The notes under the pieces are model-generated. The model was not told where the DNA came from, searched no databases, and worked only from the letters and a program-made list of their open reading frames with translations. Made by a program: the position numbers and the translations under genes. A stretch of 64,000 nt of DNA, taken from contig JAQMWT010000366.1 of the NCBI GenBank assembly GCA_029834535.1, positions 62,001 to 126,000 of the forward strand, read 5' to 3'. Positions 1-11,800 of the stretch are shown piece after piece. The stretch is from Chrysophaeum taylorii (taxonomy: Eukaryota > Sar > Pelagophyceae > Pelagomonadales > Pelagomonadaceae). Positions within the stretch are counted from its first letter, which is position 1, and each line of letters begins with the position of its first letter.

Positions 1-171
1 AGAGTCGGCGAAGCTATTGTTGTTGAGGGCGAGTTCAACGAGAAAAACGAGGTTGCACTGATGTTTGCGCTCGAGAAACGACCCGATCTGGTCGAGTCGG
101 CGATCGCGACGCTTTGGTCGGAGGAGTACGGGAAGAAGGCCCCCGACTTGGCCGTCGTTTCGCACTCGTGA
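1..171 (+). CDS. 3' part or internal exon of an unidentified gene
   Basis: One frame is open from the first base to a TGA at about 169-171 and gives 56 residues ending GKKAPDLAVVSHS. I do not recognise the protein. The last codons contain a good splice donor (CTC|GTGAGC), so this may be an exon spliced to the glycosyltransferase that follows, rather than the end of a separate gene. In favour of that, the glycosyltransferase frame has no ATG upstream of its conserved N-terminal motif. The gene is cut by the left edge of the window. Confidence 0.35.
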   Translation, partial: RVGEAIVVEGEFNEKNEVALMFALEKRPDLVESAIATLWSEEYGKKAPDLAVVSHS

Positions 172-279
172 GCCAATATCGTCGCCAATACCACTACTGC
201 CGCCGATCTGCTTCGTTAATCTCTTCAAAAAAGACACGAACTGCCGCCGCCGCCGGGACGTGGTGGACCGGTCGGGGAG

Positions 280-1018
280 GTGCGCGTCGTGACGGTCGCG
301 TCGACGTGCCGCCGGCTCGGGTTCCGGTTGTTCGCGGTCCTCGGACTCGGCGAGCCCTGGCGCGGCCTCGGCGAGCCCTGGCGCGGCCTCCTCCTCTACT
401 ACGACCATCTGGCGTCCGTTCCGCGAGACGACCTTCTGCTGTTCGTCGACGCCTTGGAGGCGCTGCTCTTGCCGCGAGCCAAGCACCTCAAGCAGATGTT
501 TCAGGCAGCAGCAGCAGCAGACAGGATGATATTTTGCGCCGAGACGAACTGCGCCCCAGATCCTTCGCTCGAACTCCTCTACCCGCTTTCTCCCACGCCC
601 GTCCGATACCTCAACTCTGGAACGTACGTCGGCCGCGTCTCGGCTATCCTGCAGATGCTCGAGACTGTTCGAGACGACATCCAGCGCCACCACGTCGCCT
701 TCGGCTTCGACCCCTACCGCTTCGACGACGACCTGCGATCGCGAACCCGGACCGAATCATAGTAGATTAGCACGCGACCTTCTTTCTTTCAGACGCTGCA
801 CGACCTCGTGCCCGACGATGTCCGGGTACTCTACTCCCTCCTTCGAGACAAACAAGAATCTCCAAAGCCGAATACTCCTCACCACCCCGTGCCTCATCCA
901 CGGCAACGGCATCGACACCTTCCTTCGGCGCAAAAAAACTCGCGGCTTCAGGCTGGCCAGGTGGTGGATGATCTCGCGCCTCTTTTTTCCAACAACCACC
1001 ACGTCACTATTCTTATGA
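280..1018 (+). CDS. PLOD-type glycosyltransferase domain protein (partial model)
   Basis: The product resembles the N-terminal glycosyltransferase domain of procollagen-lysine hydroxylases and its stand-alone relatives, which transfer sugars to hydroxylysine-type acceptors in the secretory pathway. Visible family signatures in order are VVTVAST and VLGLGEPWRG near the N-terminus, FVDALEALLLP (DxD-like metal region), FCAETNCAPDPSLE, RYLNSGTYVG and, in a later exon, CLIHGNGIDTF. The main exon ends near 735-762. A pyrimidine tract and CAG at about 784-793 open the last exon, which ends in a stop at 1018. Base 280 is a GTG, so the true start lies upstream, probably in the exon at 1-165. A 21-bp tandem duplication at about 349-390 doubles GLGEPWR. 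The exact splice phase of the last exon is not resolved. Confidence 0.55.
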
Positions 1019-1635
1019 TCGCTCTCCTGCGTGTGGATGGATGGCCGCACCGCACAGCAAATGTCGGTGTAAAGGAGGCATGGAGTTTCGGTTCGGGGAG
1101 CGTCATTTTTATGGCTGCTTGACCAAAACCACCTCCGGAGTGGCAGCGCGTATCGGCGATTTCACATAATACCCGGACGCCGACTGGACTACCTTGGTCC
1201 GCAACCTCTTCGGGATCGCGGCTAGCACCATCTGGAGCATGGCGTCATCGAGGAACTTTTTGGTGGCTTTTTTTTTGTTTTTTGCCTGCCTCCCTTCGAA
1301 ACTCGTCCAGCTCGGAGGAGTACTAGCTGCTCCGGGCCGTGCCGGCGACCTGATGAGAGTGAAGAAGCTCGTGCCCGGCGGCCGTGGAAAAAGGTGGAAC
1401 TTTCGGTTGGAGGTAAGTTAGTTTCTGGCGAGACGTCTCAGGCTCGCCGGGAATGAATGAATGGGGGGAAAAAAAAAAAAAATGTTGGAGTAGCAGTATA
1501 CACGATCCCGAAGCAGTTTTTTTTTTTTGTAGAGACCACACGACGTTGTTATTATTAATATTCCCCGCGGAGTAAGCATGGAAGGTACCTACCACAAGCA
1601 CACAGGAGTGTGATGATGGGAAGGAGAAAATCATG
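1019..1635. other. intergenic, no gene recognised
   Basis: The stretch holds homopolymer runs (T tracts near 1265 and 1517, an A tract near 1470) and a short open frame at 1194-1421 with a hydrophobic segment (FLVAFFLFFACL). The frame's first codon is not an ATG and no family is recognisable. I see nothing else supportable. Confidence 0.4.
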
Positions 1636-2495
1636 TTAGTTGCCGGCGCTGAGCTTGTTGAGAGAAACGGCGTAGCCGAGGGTGAACCAAAAGAGGATCA
1701 TGATAGTGAGGATGACGTAGTCGAGGGGTCGGTTCTCCGGGTGGAGATCGTAGTAGGCGAGGACGTCGTGGCCGTCGTCGCCCTTGTGTTCGAGGGCACC
1801 CGTGCACGCCACTTCGAAGGCGTAGGAGATTGGCATGCCGTAGTAGAGGGGGTAGGCGTAGGGCTTGATGAAGCGCTTGATGATGAGGAGGCCGGCGAAG
1901 ATGGTCATCGCGTCGCCGACGGGCGTGAAGACCTGGCCAGAAGCGAGCGGCGTCTTTTGGACGAGACCGACGACGGAGGCGATAAGCGTAAAGATGACCG
2001 CGTTCAAAGTCGAGCCGAGCCAGACGAGGAAGACGGAGGTGATCTTTCCGGAGAGGCCGACGATCGGATACCATATCGCGAGCATCGGGACGCCGAGGAA
2101 GACGGCGGTGAGCGCGGATACGGTGCATCGAGCCGTCCAGTAGCTTTTTATGGAGTAGGTGCCGTTGGAGTACTCGCGGATGATGAGGGCTCTTTCGGAG
2201 GGCACGTTGAGGACGATGCCGTTGGAGACGATCATGCCGTGGGCAATCATGTTGTAGAGGACGGCGCCGGCGATGTAGTCGTTGACGCCAAAGTTTTGGA
2301 ACGAGAGGCCGTTGACGAGGACGGATACGCAGCCGGGAATCAGAACTTCGGGAAACTGGTCTTCGTCGACGAGGAAAATGTAGGCGAAGCGGCGGACGAG
2401 AACGCAGTACTGCGCGAGTTCGGAAATAGCATAGGTAGCTTCCTCGTATTCGGGCGGTGGATCGAAAGTAGTAGTGCTGTCGTCGATCTTTTTTC

Positions 2496-2537
<42 letters not shown>

Positions 2538-5322
2538 TGTCGAGGGCCCACTTGGATATGCCCTCGGTCAGCAAGACGTCCATGACGTGGTCGGCGGGAT
2601 TCTCGTTCGGCGGTACGGGGGCACCGCCGTTCGAGAGGAAGCCGGGCAGCACCGAAGGGTTGCCGTCGAAGACGAGTCTCCCTTGCGCGAGCAACACCAG
2701 CTGGTCGAACTTGAGGACCGTCGACCACGGCGGCTGGTGGACCGTGCAGATGATGGTCCTGTGTTGGTCGGAGGCGAGGGTCACGAGGCAGTCCACGACC
2801 TCCAAGGCCGCCGCGGCGTCGAGACCCGTCGTGGGCTCGTCGACGAGCATCACCGGCAGCTCGGCGAGGAGGTCCATGCCAATGGAGAGGCGTTTTTTTT
2901 GGCCTCCGGAAATCCCGATTTTCAACGGCGTTCCGACCACGGTGTCGGCCTTCTCCGAGAGCCCGAGATTGTCCAGAATATCAGCCACGCGGCCGAGCTT
3001 TCGATTGTACGTCCATTCTCGCGGCGATCTCAACTCGGCGGTGTAGAGGAGGGTCTGGCGCACGGTCAGGACGTCGTTCAGGATGTCGTCCTGCGGGGTC
3101 AAAGTCCCGAGCTTCTTGAAGGCTTCCAACACCGCCGGTCGGTCGTCCACCAAGACCGAACCGGTCAGGCAAGGGACCATCAGCCCCGACGCCGCGACGA
3201 CCTGCCCGCCCTCGAGCCTGCCCGCCAGCAAGTTCAGCATCGTCGTTTTCCCCGCGCCCGAAGGCCCCATCAATATCGACACGGATCCCGCGCCGAACCG
3301 CGCGGAGATGTTGTCGAGCGTGATCTTTTCCGGCGTCGACCGGTGTCGATAGGTCACCGACCTCAGCTCGATCGGGACCGACCTGTCGGCGGGTTTTTCT
3401 GGGACTTCGAGATCGTAGTACTTCTGGATCACCGACTGCAGAAGCGGGTTCTTTTCGGTGGTGGTGGTTGCTGCTGCTGCGATGCCCTTCATCATCATCT
3501 TCTTCTTCTCGTCATTCGGAGGAGGAGGAAGAGGACGAGAAGGAGGCAGCGCCGTCGCGGGCTTGGGACGCTGTCCGGCCGACGCGTCCGGCCGGTTCAG
3601 CACGCGGTACGTCGCCAGCAACCCCGTCGCGAACAACACCCCGAAGCAGATCCCGAGCGCCCAGAAGCAGGAATCCGCGTCCCCGATGTGAAACTTGAGG
3701 ACGTCGCGGAGCGTGTGGAGGGCCTTGTCGCCGTTGCCCGTGAAGCCGATAGTCAACGCGAGCTTGACGCTCCACGTCAGGAGGTTCGGGTACCGGAGCC
3801 AAAACACCGACGGACGGATCATGTGGAGCGGCGGAAACACGCCGGCCGTCACCAGCCACGGGAGCAGGAGCGCAGGAATCGCCTTCATCCCAGCGATCGC
3901 CGAGGACGTGAGGATCCCGACCGTCAGCCCGAGCATCATCAGGCAGCTCATGTAGAGGGCTTCGAAGCACCACCACCGTGCCATCTTCGAGGCGACGATC
4001 GGCATCCCGATCAGCGGGTAGGTGAAGAAGGTGGTGAAGGTGGCCACCAGGACGGCGTTCAAGATTGCGAGACTAAACCGTGCGAGCCAATACAACGGAG
4101 CCGAGAAGACGCCGTTCCGGTACTCTCGAAGCACGACCGCGCGCTCTTCGGGCATGATGATGACGAGGGGCGTCAACCCCATCGTGAACTGGGAGACGAT
4201 GTAGTACAAGGTCGCGTTTGCCTTGGAGAGGTTGAAGGGCATGTTGATGAGCAACCCTACGATGATCACGTTGATCGCGATCAACAGCTTGTAGATGAGG
4301 GGTCCTTGTTGCGGGTCCGCGAACCAGATGTGCACCGTCCGCGCCAGCAAAACCCGATACTGCTCCCAGTACGAAATAGGGTACTCGGCGGGCGACTCAA
4401 CATCATCATCATCATCAACAACTTCTTTTGGTTGTTTTTGTTGTCGTTTTTGCTGCCAGAACTGACCCCATTTCGCGCCTCCCTGGTCGGCGAGCGCGTA
4501 CATCACGTGGTCAGCCGGGTTCGTGCCCAACGGCACCTCGGCGCCGCCTTCCTTAAAGTAGGCCGGGATCTTGTGCGGCGGCCCCTCAAAGACGACCGTC
4601 CCGCCCAAATCCCCCTTCCGCGGCGCGAGCAACACGACGACGTCGAATTTGGCCAGCAAAGCCCACGACGGCTGGTGAATCGTCGAAATAACAGTCCGTG
4701 CTTCGTCGTGCGCCGCTACCGACAACGAATCCACCAGAGCCTTGGCCGTCGCCGCGTCGAGCCCCGAGGTCGGCTCGTCCATAAACAGCAACGGTCTTCC
4801 CGACAAAAATTCGACCGCGGCCGAGGCGCGCTTCCGCTGCCCCCCAGAAACGTCCGAAACCAAGTTATCAGCCACGTGCGACATCCCCAGAGTCCGCATG
4901 ATGTGGTCGGCGCGCCCGATCTTCGCCGCGTATTCCCAGTCTTGGGGGCATCGCATCATCGCCGAATAATACAGCATTTGCCGAACCGACAACTGCAAAT
5001 ACAACACGTCGTCCTGAGGCATGTAACTAAGAAGCAACCGCATCTTCGCTGCCGACAACAGATGCCCGTCGACCGTCACGCGTCCGCTCATAGTCCCCGG
5101 CGCCCGCCCGGCGAGCGTGTTGAGGAGCGTCGTCTTCCCGGCCCCCGACGGGCCCATCACGGCCGTCAACTCTCTCGGTCGGAACTCGCAATTCACGTCC
5201 GCCAGAATCCTGCGTCCGCCGATCTCGTAGCCCACCTCCCGCACCACCAACGTCCGGGGCTTGACCCCCGGCCCGCCCTCATCGTACCGACACCCGCCCC
5301 GCGGCCCAACGACTGCACTCAT
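1636..5322 (-). CDS. full-length ABCG-type transporter (NBD-TMD-NBD-TMD)
   Basis: A 1,228-residue membrane ATPase of the ABCG (White/PDR) type, which exports lipids, sterols or xenobiotics. First nucleotide-binding domain: Walker A GPSGAGKTT at about residues 57-65, signature VSGGQRKR at 158-165, Walker B LLFMDEPTSGLD at 178-189. Second: GPSGAGKTTMLN near 685, ISGGQKKR near 801, LVDEPTTGLD near 825. Each NBD precedes a hydrophobic block, so the order is NBD first, as in ABCG. Both halves look catalytically complete. The ATG at 5320-5322 is chosen because upstream in-frame ATGs at 5440-5442 and about 5376 add only a basic, non-conserved leader. A Lys/Met/Ala-rich linker joins the halves and a 14-Ser run (from a CGA tract) sits before the last membrane domain. 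The substrate cannot be read from sequence. Confidence 0.92.
2497..2537. repeat. (CGA)n microsatellite coding poly-Ser
   Basis: About 13 CGA units in frame with the ABCG gene. On the minus strand they code a run of serines between the second NBD and the last membrane domain, a linker position that tolerates length change. Confidence 0.9.
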
Positions 5323-5442
5323 CTTCTTTTTTGATGCTAGTACGTGGGGAGATGCGTTTTTGGCGGTTTCTCGCATGAATGGCAGTTTCTTAACGCTTCG
5401 ATGACGCACGTGACGTCCCTTTCCTTTCTGCGTTTCGCGCAC

Positions 5443-6289
5443 CCTCGGAAACTACCAAATGACGTGGCTCATCCATCATCATATGGTCGACTCCTTTATA
5501 CAAAGAAATAAATGAACCGCCACCCCCCCGATGGTCGGCAGCCCTGGAACCCAGGCCGCGCGTCGCACATACGTCTGGCGGCACCATGCCTACGGCGTAC
5601 GGCCGGGGGGCCCTCGCTTCGCGGTCTCTCTCGGCGATCGATCGGTCGATGGCCCCGACGAGGCCCCGCATAATACCCACCCATCTACGCCCTTATTTCG
5701 GGCGCATCACACCTTCCGGGCCTATCACTACAACGTAGGACACTCATTCATTCATTCATTCATTCATTCATTCGAAGCTGCGACCTGCACCAGGCTCGGT
5801 GACCTATTTGACTCGCGGTCGCCGCAGGCAGGCAACTGCGGAAAAGAGATATTGATTGCGCACACCACAGCATGACCTGGTGGTGGGTGGTATTCGCGAC
5901 CCTGCGTGTTCCGGAACGGCACACATCACTGCTGGTGCTGTTGCTAATTGCGCTGCACGGTGATCCCTTTCTTTACTTTACCCCCAGCGGAAAGTGAAAA
6001 CGAACGAACTGCATTTCTTAGCGGAATTCTTTTCCCGAACGAACGAAACACACACACTGTTGGTAGTATCCACCGAAAATCCCTTCTTCAACTACAATCG
6101 AACAAGAAATGACGCTCTGGTCGAGGAGAGAGAGAGAGAGACACCTTATTGAGAAGATTGCAAGAAGATTCGACGATGAAGCTGTGGTTGAACATGATGC
6201 GAATTTTGGGAGCGCTTTGTGTTTGACATAGTGGGGTCGAAAACGCGTCGAATGGGGCTACTCTAGACGCGTCCCGTCGTCGTCGCAGG
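5443..6289. other. intergenic with (CATT)n
   Basis: No gene recognised. A (CATT)n tract occupies 5742-5774 and a short (GA)n lies near 6127-6141. The upstream region of the minus-strand ABCG gene lies in the left part. Confidence 0.4.
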
Positions 6290-6292
6290 GCG

Positions 6293-7782
6293 TCAAGCCG
6301 GTTGCGAGCTACGCACCCCAGGGCCAATATCGGGAGCCCGTCTGTCCCCATCACCGATGCGCCGGGCCCTAAAACTCGCCTTGGGGAATTCGGGTTCTAA
6401 TAAGACCCATTTTCGAAGGCTTATTACTACTCGCGGTAGACGCGGCGACTTTTGGGGGCCGCCTTGGCCTCGGTGAAGTTTAGCACGGCCACTTTCCACC
6501 CAGGTTCTTCGCGCAGCGATGAGCTCCGCGCATGTTTTGGCGAGGGCGTGGCATGCCGCACTGGCCTCACCGAAGGCACACAAGACGAGGCCGGCGACGG
6601 TGCTGTAGGTGCGTAGCCGCTGCTCGACCGGGCCCGAGAAGCCGGGCGGGGGCGCCGCGCCCGGCAGGGTGATGATGGCGTCGATGGCGCAAGCGCGGTT
6701 GAGGTACACGGTGCGGACTTGCTTGCTGCTCGCCGATCGACGGGCGGCGGGTGGGGAGGATGGCGTGGGCGGTATAGAGGGAACCCCTTCATACCATCCG
6801 TAGAGGCGCGCGCGAACGGCACAGCGGCGACGACGTCAGCAAAGATGTCGAAAAGCTCGGTTTTACACAGGGCAGGGATGCCGGCCTCTTTGAGACGATG
6901 GAGAGGACGCGTACGAGGAGTAAGCCGTCGTGCCAGGTGGTGGTCCGCGCTCCTCCAAGGTTGAGGTGCGCGAGAAGCGCCTTGCCGCGGGCTTTTTTGT
7001 CGAGCATCAGCGTCCAGAATGCGAGTGCCCGCCTTTGGCCCGAACAAGCTGGAGAGGGGTAGCCAAAGTATTGGGCACACATCTCCGCCCGGCCGCGGTT
7101 GGGAATTTGAGGGGAGGAGCTGGGCCACGAGCTGACGAGCGTAATCGAGAAGCGATCCCACGAGGACGCCGCTAACCGACGAGCATCGGTGATGGGAAAG
7201 GTGGCCACCCGTCGCTGGGGTGCAGTTGCCCGAGGTGCTTCGTGCTGCGAGGTTAGAGCACGCTGGAGCTTAGGGGTGTCGTGACGGTGGAGGCAACGAG
7301 GACGCCCGTGGAGACCAACTCGCCGGCTGTCGACGAGACGAACGTTGGCAGGGTCGCCGGAACCAGCGCCGCCGCGGGAAGCCAGCGCGGTTCGGAGATC
7401 AGTGCGAAAACCCCACGCAGTCTCGAGTGCTCGCGCCAGGCGGCAACCGGATGCGAGGAGGTGGTGCCAACGGTGCAATTCGTTATCTGCGCGAAACGAG
7501 GTGGTGGCATTCAGGACCGAGGCGAGGTAGGACCTCGACGGCACTACCCGTCGGGTCGCGAAGGTCGACGAAATTCGGGAGGGCTTGGGCCGCCGTGCCA
7601 ACGAAGGCGTCGAGGCTGAGGTCGGCGCAGGAGCGAATGCCGTCCGTCACCCCCGTTTCGAGCGGGAAGGCGGAGGAATTAAAGACCAAACGCGGGTCAG
7701 CACCAAGAGCCGTGGCGACGAAGTTGAGAACGGAATCGTCGAAGCGCGCTAGAAGCTTTGGCGGGGTGCAGTAGCGGCGCAA
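6293..7782 (-). pseudogene. decayed reverse-transcriptase-like element ORF
   Basis: Minus-strand coding-like sequence is spread over several frames. The best piece (7782 to about 7483) reads FDDSVLNFVATALG followed by GIRSCADLSLDAFVGTAAQA and ALPNF. This resembles the region just C-terminal to the polymerase in the large family of protist reverse-transcriptase proteins, whose pattern is FDD...LG...LP...GGLGLRS..DL...AF..S...ALP. A later piece (about 6709 down) has YLNRACAIDAIITLPG and HALAKTCAELIAARR. No catalytic YxDD box was found here, so only the distal half would remain. The frames change repeatedly, consistent with a dead copy. It could also be a decayed host gene. Confidence 0.35.
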
Positions 7783-8818
7783 GAAGAACGTGCAGAGAGA
7801 GGAGGGAGACGTTCTAGGGTCCGAGGATGGATGACGTCGTTCACAGTATCCCCTAACACTCCCCCCAAACCTCCGCCGAAATCTAACAATATATGCCGCG
7901 TTTCGCTTAATTGACGTTCAGCCTACAATGCTGTAAAATCCCAAATTTAGGTTTCTCGGACAATTATTAGGGCCTAATAAGGTACAACAAGATCTCAGGT
8001 TTTGTTTAGGAATGTGACGACGACACAAGGAGGTATTTGGATATTTTTCGCGTCACCTCAGGCAGTTTCAGAACATCAAGAAACAAAAAGTCTTAGATAC
8101 ATACAATTCTTTCACTTTGCTCAAAGATATGTTTTCTTCGAGATCTGGCGTGTTCAAAAAAAACCATTCGAAACAAAACGACACTGACGATGAGTACGAC
8201 TGACAGCGCGACTGGAGCTCCGGCCGCCTTCTCCGTGATGATTGCGGCGGCGAAGGACATGCAGGCGGAGGCCCCTGCATGCCAGCCGCCGCATCGTCGA
8301 CGACGACGAACCTGACGAGGTTTGCGCGCAGATTCGGTTGGCATCATGAGTGCCGACGCGCGGCTGGAGAATTCGCCGACGGCAACCAGCTAGGAAGATC
8401 GCACGTGGCGTTCTGGAAGCGCACGGAAAAGCGGCGTCTCGCGCACGCACGGCGTAGATACCTCATCAAACCCCCAACACACACGGACCCAAAGACTTCT
8501 CGTGCATGGGGCAAACCCCGCCAACTCAGCAGCGACATCTCGATGAGATGGTATCTGTGGCGCCATAGTGCCTGTGGAGAGAGAGCCGCTGACCGTACGA
8601 CGATGCGTCTACAACCCTCAAACCCGCAAGGTGGACTCTGTTTATTTATTATGTCTGCTGTTGCGAGTCCTTTGTTGTCTAAAACGCCCAACCGCCGAAG
8701 TAGTCTTGTCTTTCGCAGTCGGTTGTATGCATGGAAGATTTTTTTTTGCCGGAGATGTGGGCGCACAGTACATCCCCCAGGAGTTTAAGTTTGTCAGCAT
8801 CATTCGGGAGTAATACTA
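7783..8818. other. intergenic, nothing firm
   Basis: The left part (7860-8170) is AT-richer than its surroundings. A minus-strand frame at 8093-8347 codes 84 residues with one plausible membrane helix (APVALSVVLIVSVVLF), but it has no recognisable relatives and overlaps other open frames. No RNA gene was recognised. Confidence 0.3.
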
Positions 8819-11800
8819 TTAGTCCGCGGAGGGGCAGTCCCCGCTTCCACTCGTCCACACGTGCATAAAGTCGTAAAAGCATCCAGTGCCAGTGCCGACC
8901 TCATCGACGAGGAGCTCGTCGACCGTGCAGAGGCGCCAATTGCCTCCTTCCTTCGCGGCGCACCTAGCCTCGGCCTCGGCAAACGTAACCTCCTCGCAGT
9001 TGAACTGGCACTCGCTCGAGCCGGCGACGCCGTTGCAGCACCGCACCCCTGCAACGGCCTGCGTGGGTTGCGCGTACAGCAAGTCCGGGTCTGTTTCGTC
9101 CGAAAAGGCTGCGTTCGGGCACTTGGATTCGTTTTCGTTGCTTCCGACGGCGTCGGCGATCGCTGGACACGAAGAGGTCTGTGCGCACGCCGTGCTTTCG
9201 CTCGTCCACACGTGCATAAAGTCGTAGAGGCATCCAGTGCCGATGCCGACTTCATCGACGAGGAGCTCGTCGACCGTGCAGAGGCGCCAATTTCCTCCTT
9301 CCTTTGCGGCGCACCGAGCCTCGGCCTCGGCGAACGTGACCTCCTCGCAGCTGAACTGGCACTCGCTCGCGCCGGCGACGCCGTCGCAGCAACGCACGCC
9401 CGCGACGGCCCGCGTGGGTTGCACGTACAACAAATTCGGGTCTGCTACGTCCGAGAAGGCCGCGTTGGGGCATTTGGATTCGTTTTCGTTGCTTGCGACG
9501 GCGTCGACGATCGCAGAGCACTTGTCCTCCTCCTCCTCCTCCTCCTCCTCCTCCTCCTCTGTCGCGCAGTCGTTTTCGCTACCGCTCGTCCACACGTGCA
9601 TGAAGTCGTAACCGCCTGCGTGGTTGGTAAAAAATCAGCAAACCAGAAAGCACGAGTCCTCACATCCGGTGCTCTTGGCCTTGCCCGAAGAGATTTCGTC
9701 CGGCGTGCAGAGGCGCCAACCAGCACCTTCCTTTGCGGCACATCTGGCTTGGGCCTCCTTGAACGCGACGCGCTCGCAGCCGTAGTCGCACTCGCTCGAG
9801 CCGTCGTCGTCGTCGAGACCGTTGCAGCACCGGACGCCGGCGAGCTCCTGATAAGGATCGACATAGAGCATGTCCTGGTCATCGGAAAACGCAGCGTCGG
9901 GACAGGTCGTCGTCCCGTCGTTGTTCGCGTGGCCGTCGACGATGGCTCGCTTGCAGTGGTGCCACATGAGCGGGGGAACGCGTTTCGGCACGGGACCGCC
10001 GGCGCAGTAGGCACCATCTCGCGCCGCGCAGTGTGCGGTGATCTTGAGCTCGGGGTCGGCGAAGGTATGATCGTTGATGCCCCAGTCCGGGCGGTCGTCG
10101 AGCGATTTGAGGTAGTCGTTCGTGTACACCGGCAGCTTCTGGTCCTGGAGCCACTCTTTCGTCTCACTCAGGCGGCGGTCGGGGCGTTGGACAACCCGTA
10201 CGAAGATTGTCGTCGCTGAGTCGTCGGTATCATCGTCGACATAATATTGAGGGAGCGCGGGCACGAGCTTCTCGAGAGCATCGACGCGCTCGTACGCGAC
10301 CGCGCACAAATACTCGTCGGCGTCGCAGTCGCCGTCGGCCGTCAACTGGACGGTGAAGGTCGTACCTTTGGGGTATGTCGAGGCGACAACCCACACGGAG
10401 TCGTGGTGTGCCTGGATCTTGGTCAACCGCAGTTCTGCGGGTGGCGCCTTGTCGAACCAAAAGTACCATCCGTGCCCGAGAGGGGTCGAGTTCGGGCCGG
10501 GGGCCGCGCCGACGAGTTCGGCGCGCTGCGCGATTGGCGTCCCGTCGTTGACGAGGTCGAGGTCGCCAAACTTGGCCAGGTAACCGTGCGTGGGGCAGGG
10601 TGCCCCGTCGTCGTTGTCGCAGTACGTGCCGGTGTCGGTCCCGTCCAGCTCGGCCAAGAGCGCGTCGTCCCACTTGAGGTACGTAGACACGAGCCAGCGG
10701 TCGTAGGCGCGGCAACACCACATCAGGTCATCCCTTCCAACAGCGACGCACGTGTCGTCCAAGTACCACCAGTTTCCCGCGCCGTAGTTGCTCCCGACGA
10801 TCACCGCGCCGCCGCCGCCGCCGCTGCTGCCGCTGCTGCTGAGGTCGCAGACGGCGCCGTCCGCGTCGAGCCACGCCGCGTTTCGCTGCGCGGCAGCCCA
10901 CCGCTTGCGATTCGAGAACTCGACGACGTAGTTTCGGATATTCTCGGAGGGGTCTTCTTCGAAGCGCCAGCCGCCCGTCAAGCCCATCCACTCGGGGAGC
11001 CACCGGTCCGAGTGGGTGAGGCAACGAAATATTGTCGATTTGTCGAGGCAGTCGCCCGCGCAGCCCGTCCACTGGGACGGGTCGCACTTGCGGATCGTCG
11101 CGTCCGTAAAGAGCGTGAGCATCGCGGTGTCGTACCAGGCGACCACCTTGGTTTCCCATCTCCACGCGCGGCGGTCGAACCCCTTGCAATTCCAGACGGA
11201 CTGGTCGCCGTAATGAGCGTCGGCGGCGCCGCCGCACGCGGGTTGCGTCGGGAAGTTGTCGGTGCGACACGTAACCACGAAGTTGTCGACGCTGTTGTCG
11301 CCAAAGAGTTCGGCAATAGGACCGCCCACGATGTCGTGCGCCTCGAACCCCTTGATCCGGATCCTATCCCCCCAGCTCATGACCCCCACCGAGCAGAGCG
11401 AGGCCTTGAAGTTCGTCACTTCCAGCGCCGCCCAGCAGCCCCACGGGTACTCGCCCGTGCAGCCTTCATAATTTTCGGGCGCGCGGGGGCAGCTGTTTCC
11501 TTGGTCGACTTGGCATGGCTCCGAATCGTACCTCGTACTTCGGCCGGGGTTGTACGCGTTGTCGCGCAGGAGGCCGCCAACGTACAGACATCCAGCGTGG
11601 CTCCACCAATACCCCGTCGATCGGCACGAGTTTCCGTCGAATTCCAAAAAAAACTTTCGGCGCGGGTCGACGTCGGACGACGCGTGGATCCCCGTGGGCG
11701 TCGGCAGCAGCGGAATCTGGTATCCGGCGTAGCCGCCGACCGCCGCGTTTCCTTTAAAAGCATTCATCGCGTTGGATATGTAAAACCCGCTCGCCGTCGA

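Noticed and set aside
1633-5334. A 1,233-codon plus-strand open frame opposite the ABCG gene
   Set aside because: It is the antisense of a clear transporter, has Arg/Asp/Glu-rich composition typical of GC-rich antisense frames, and shows no domain.
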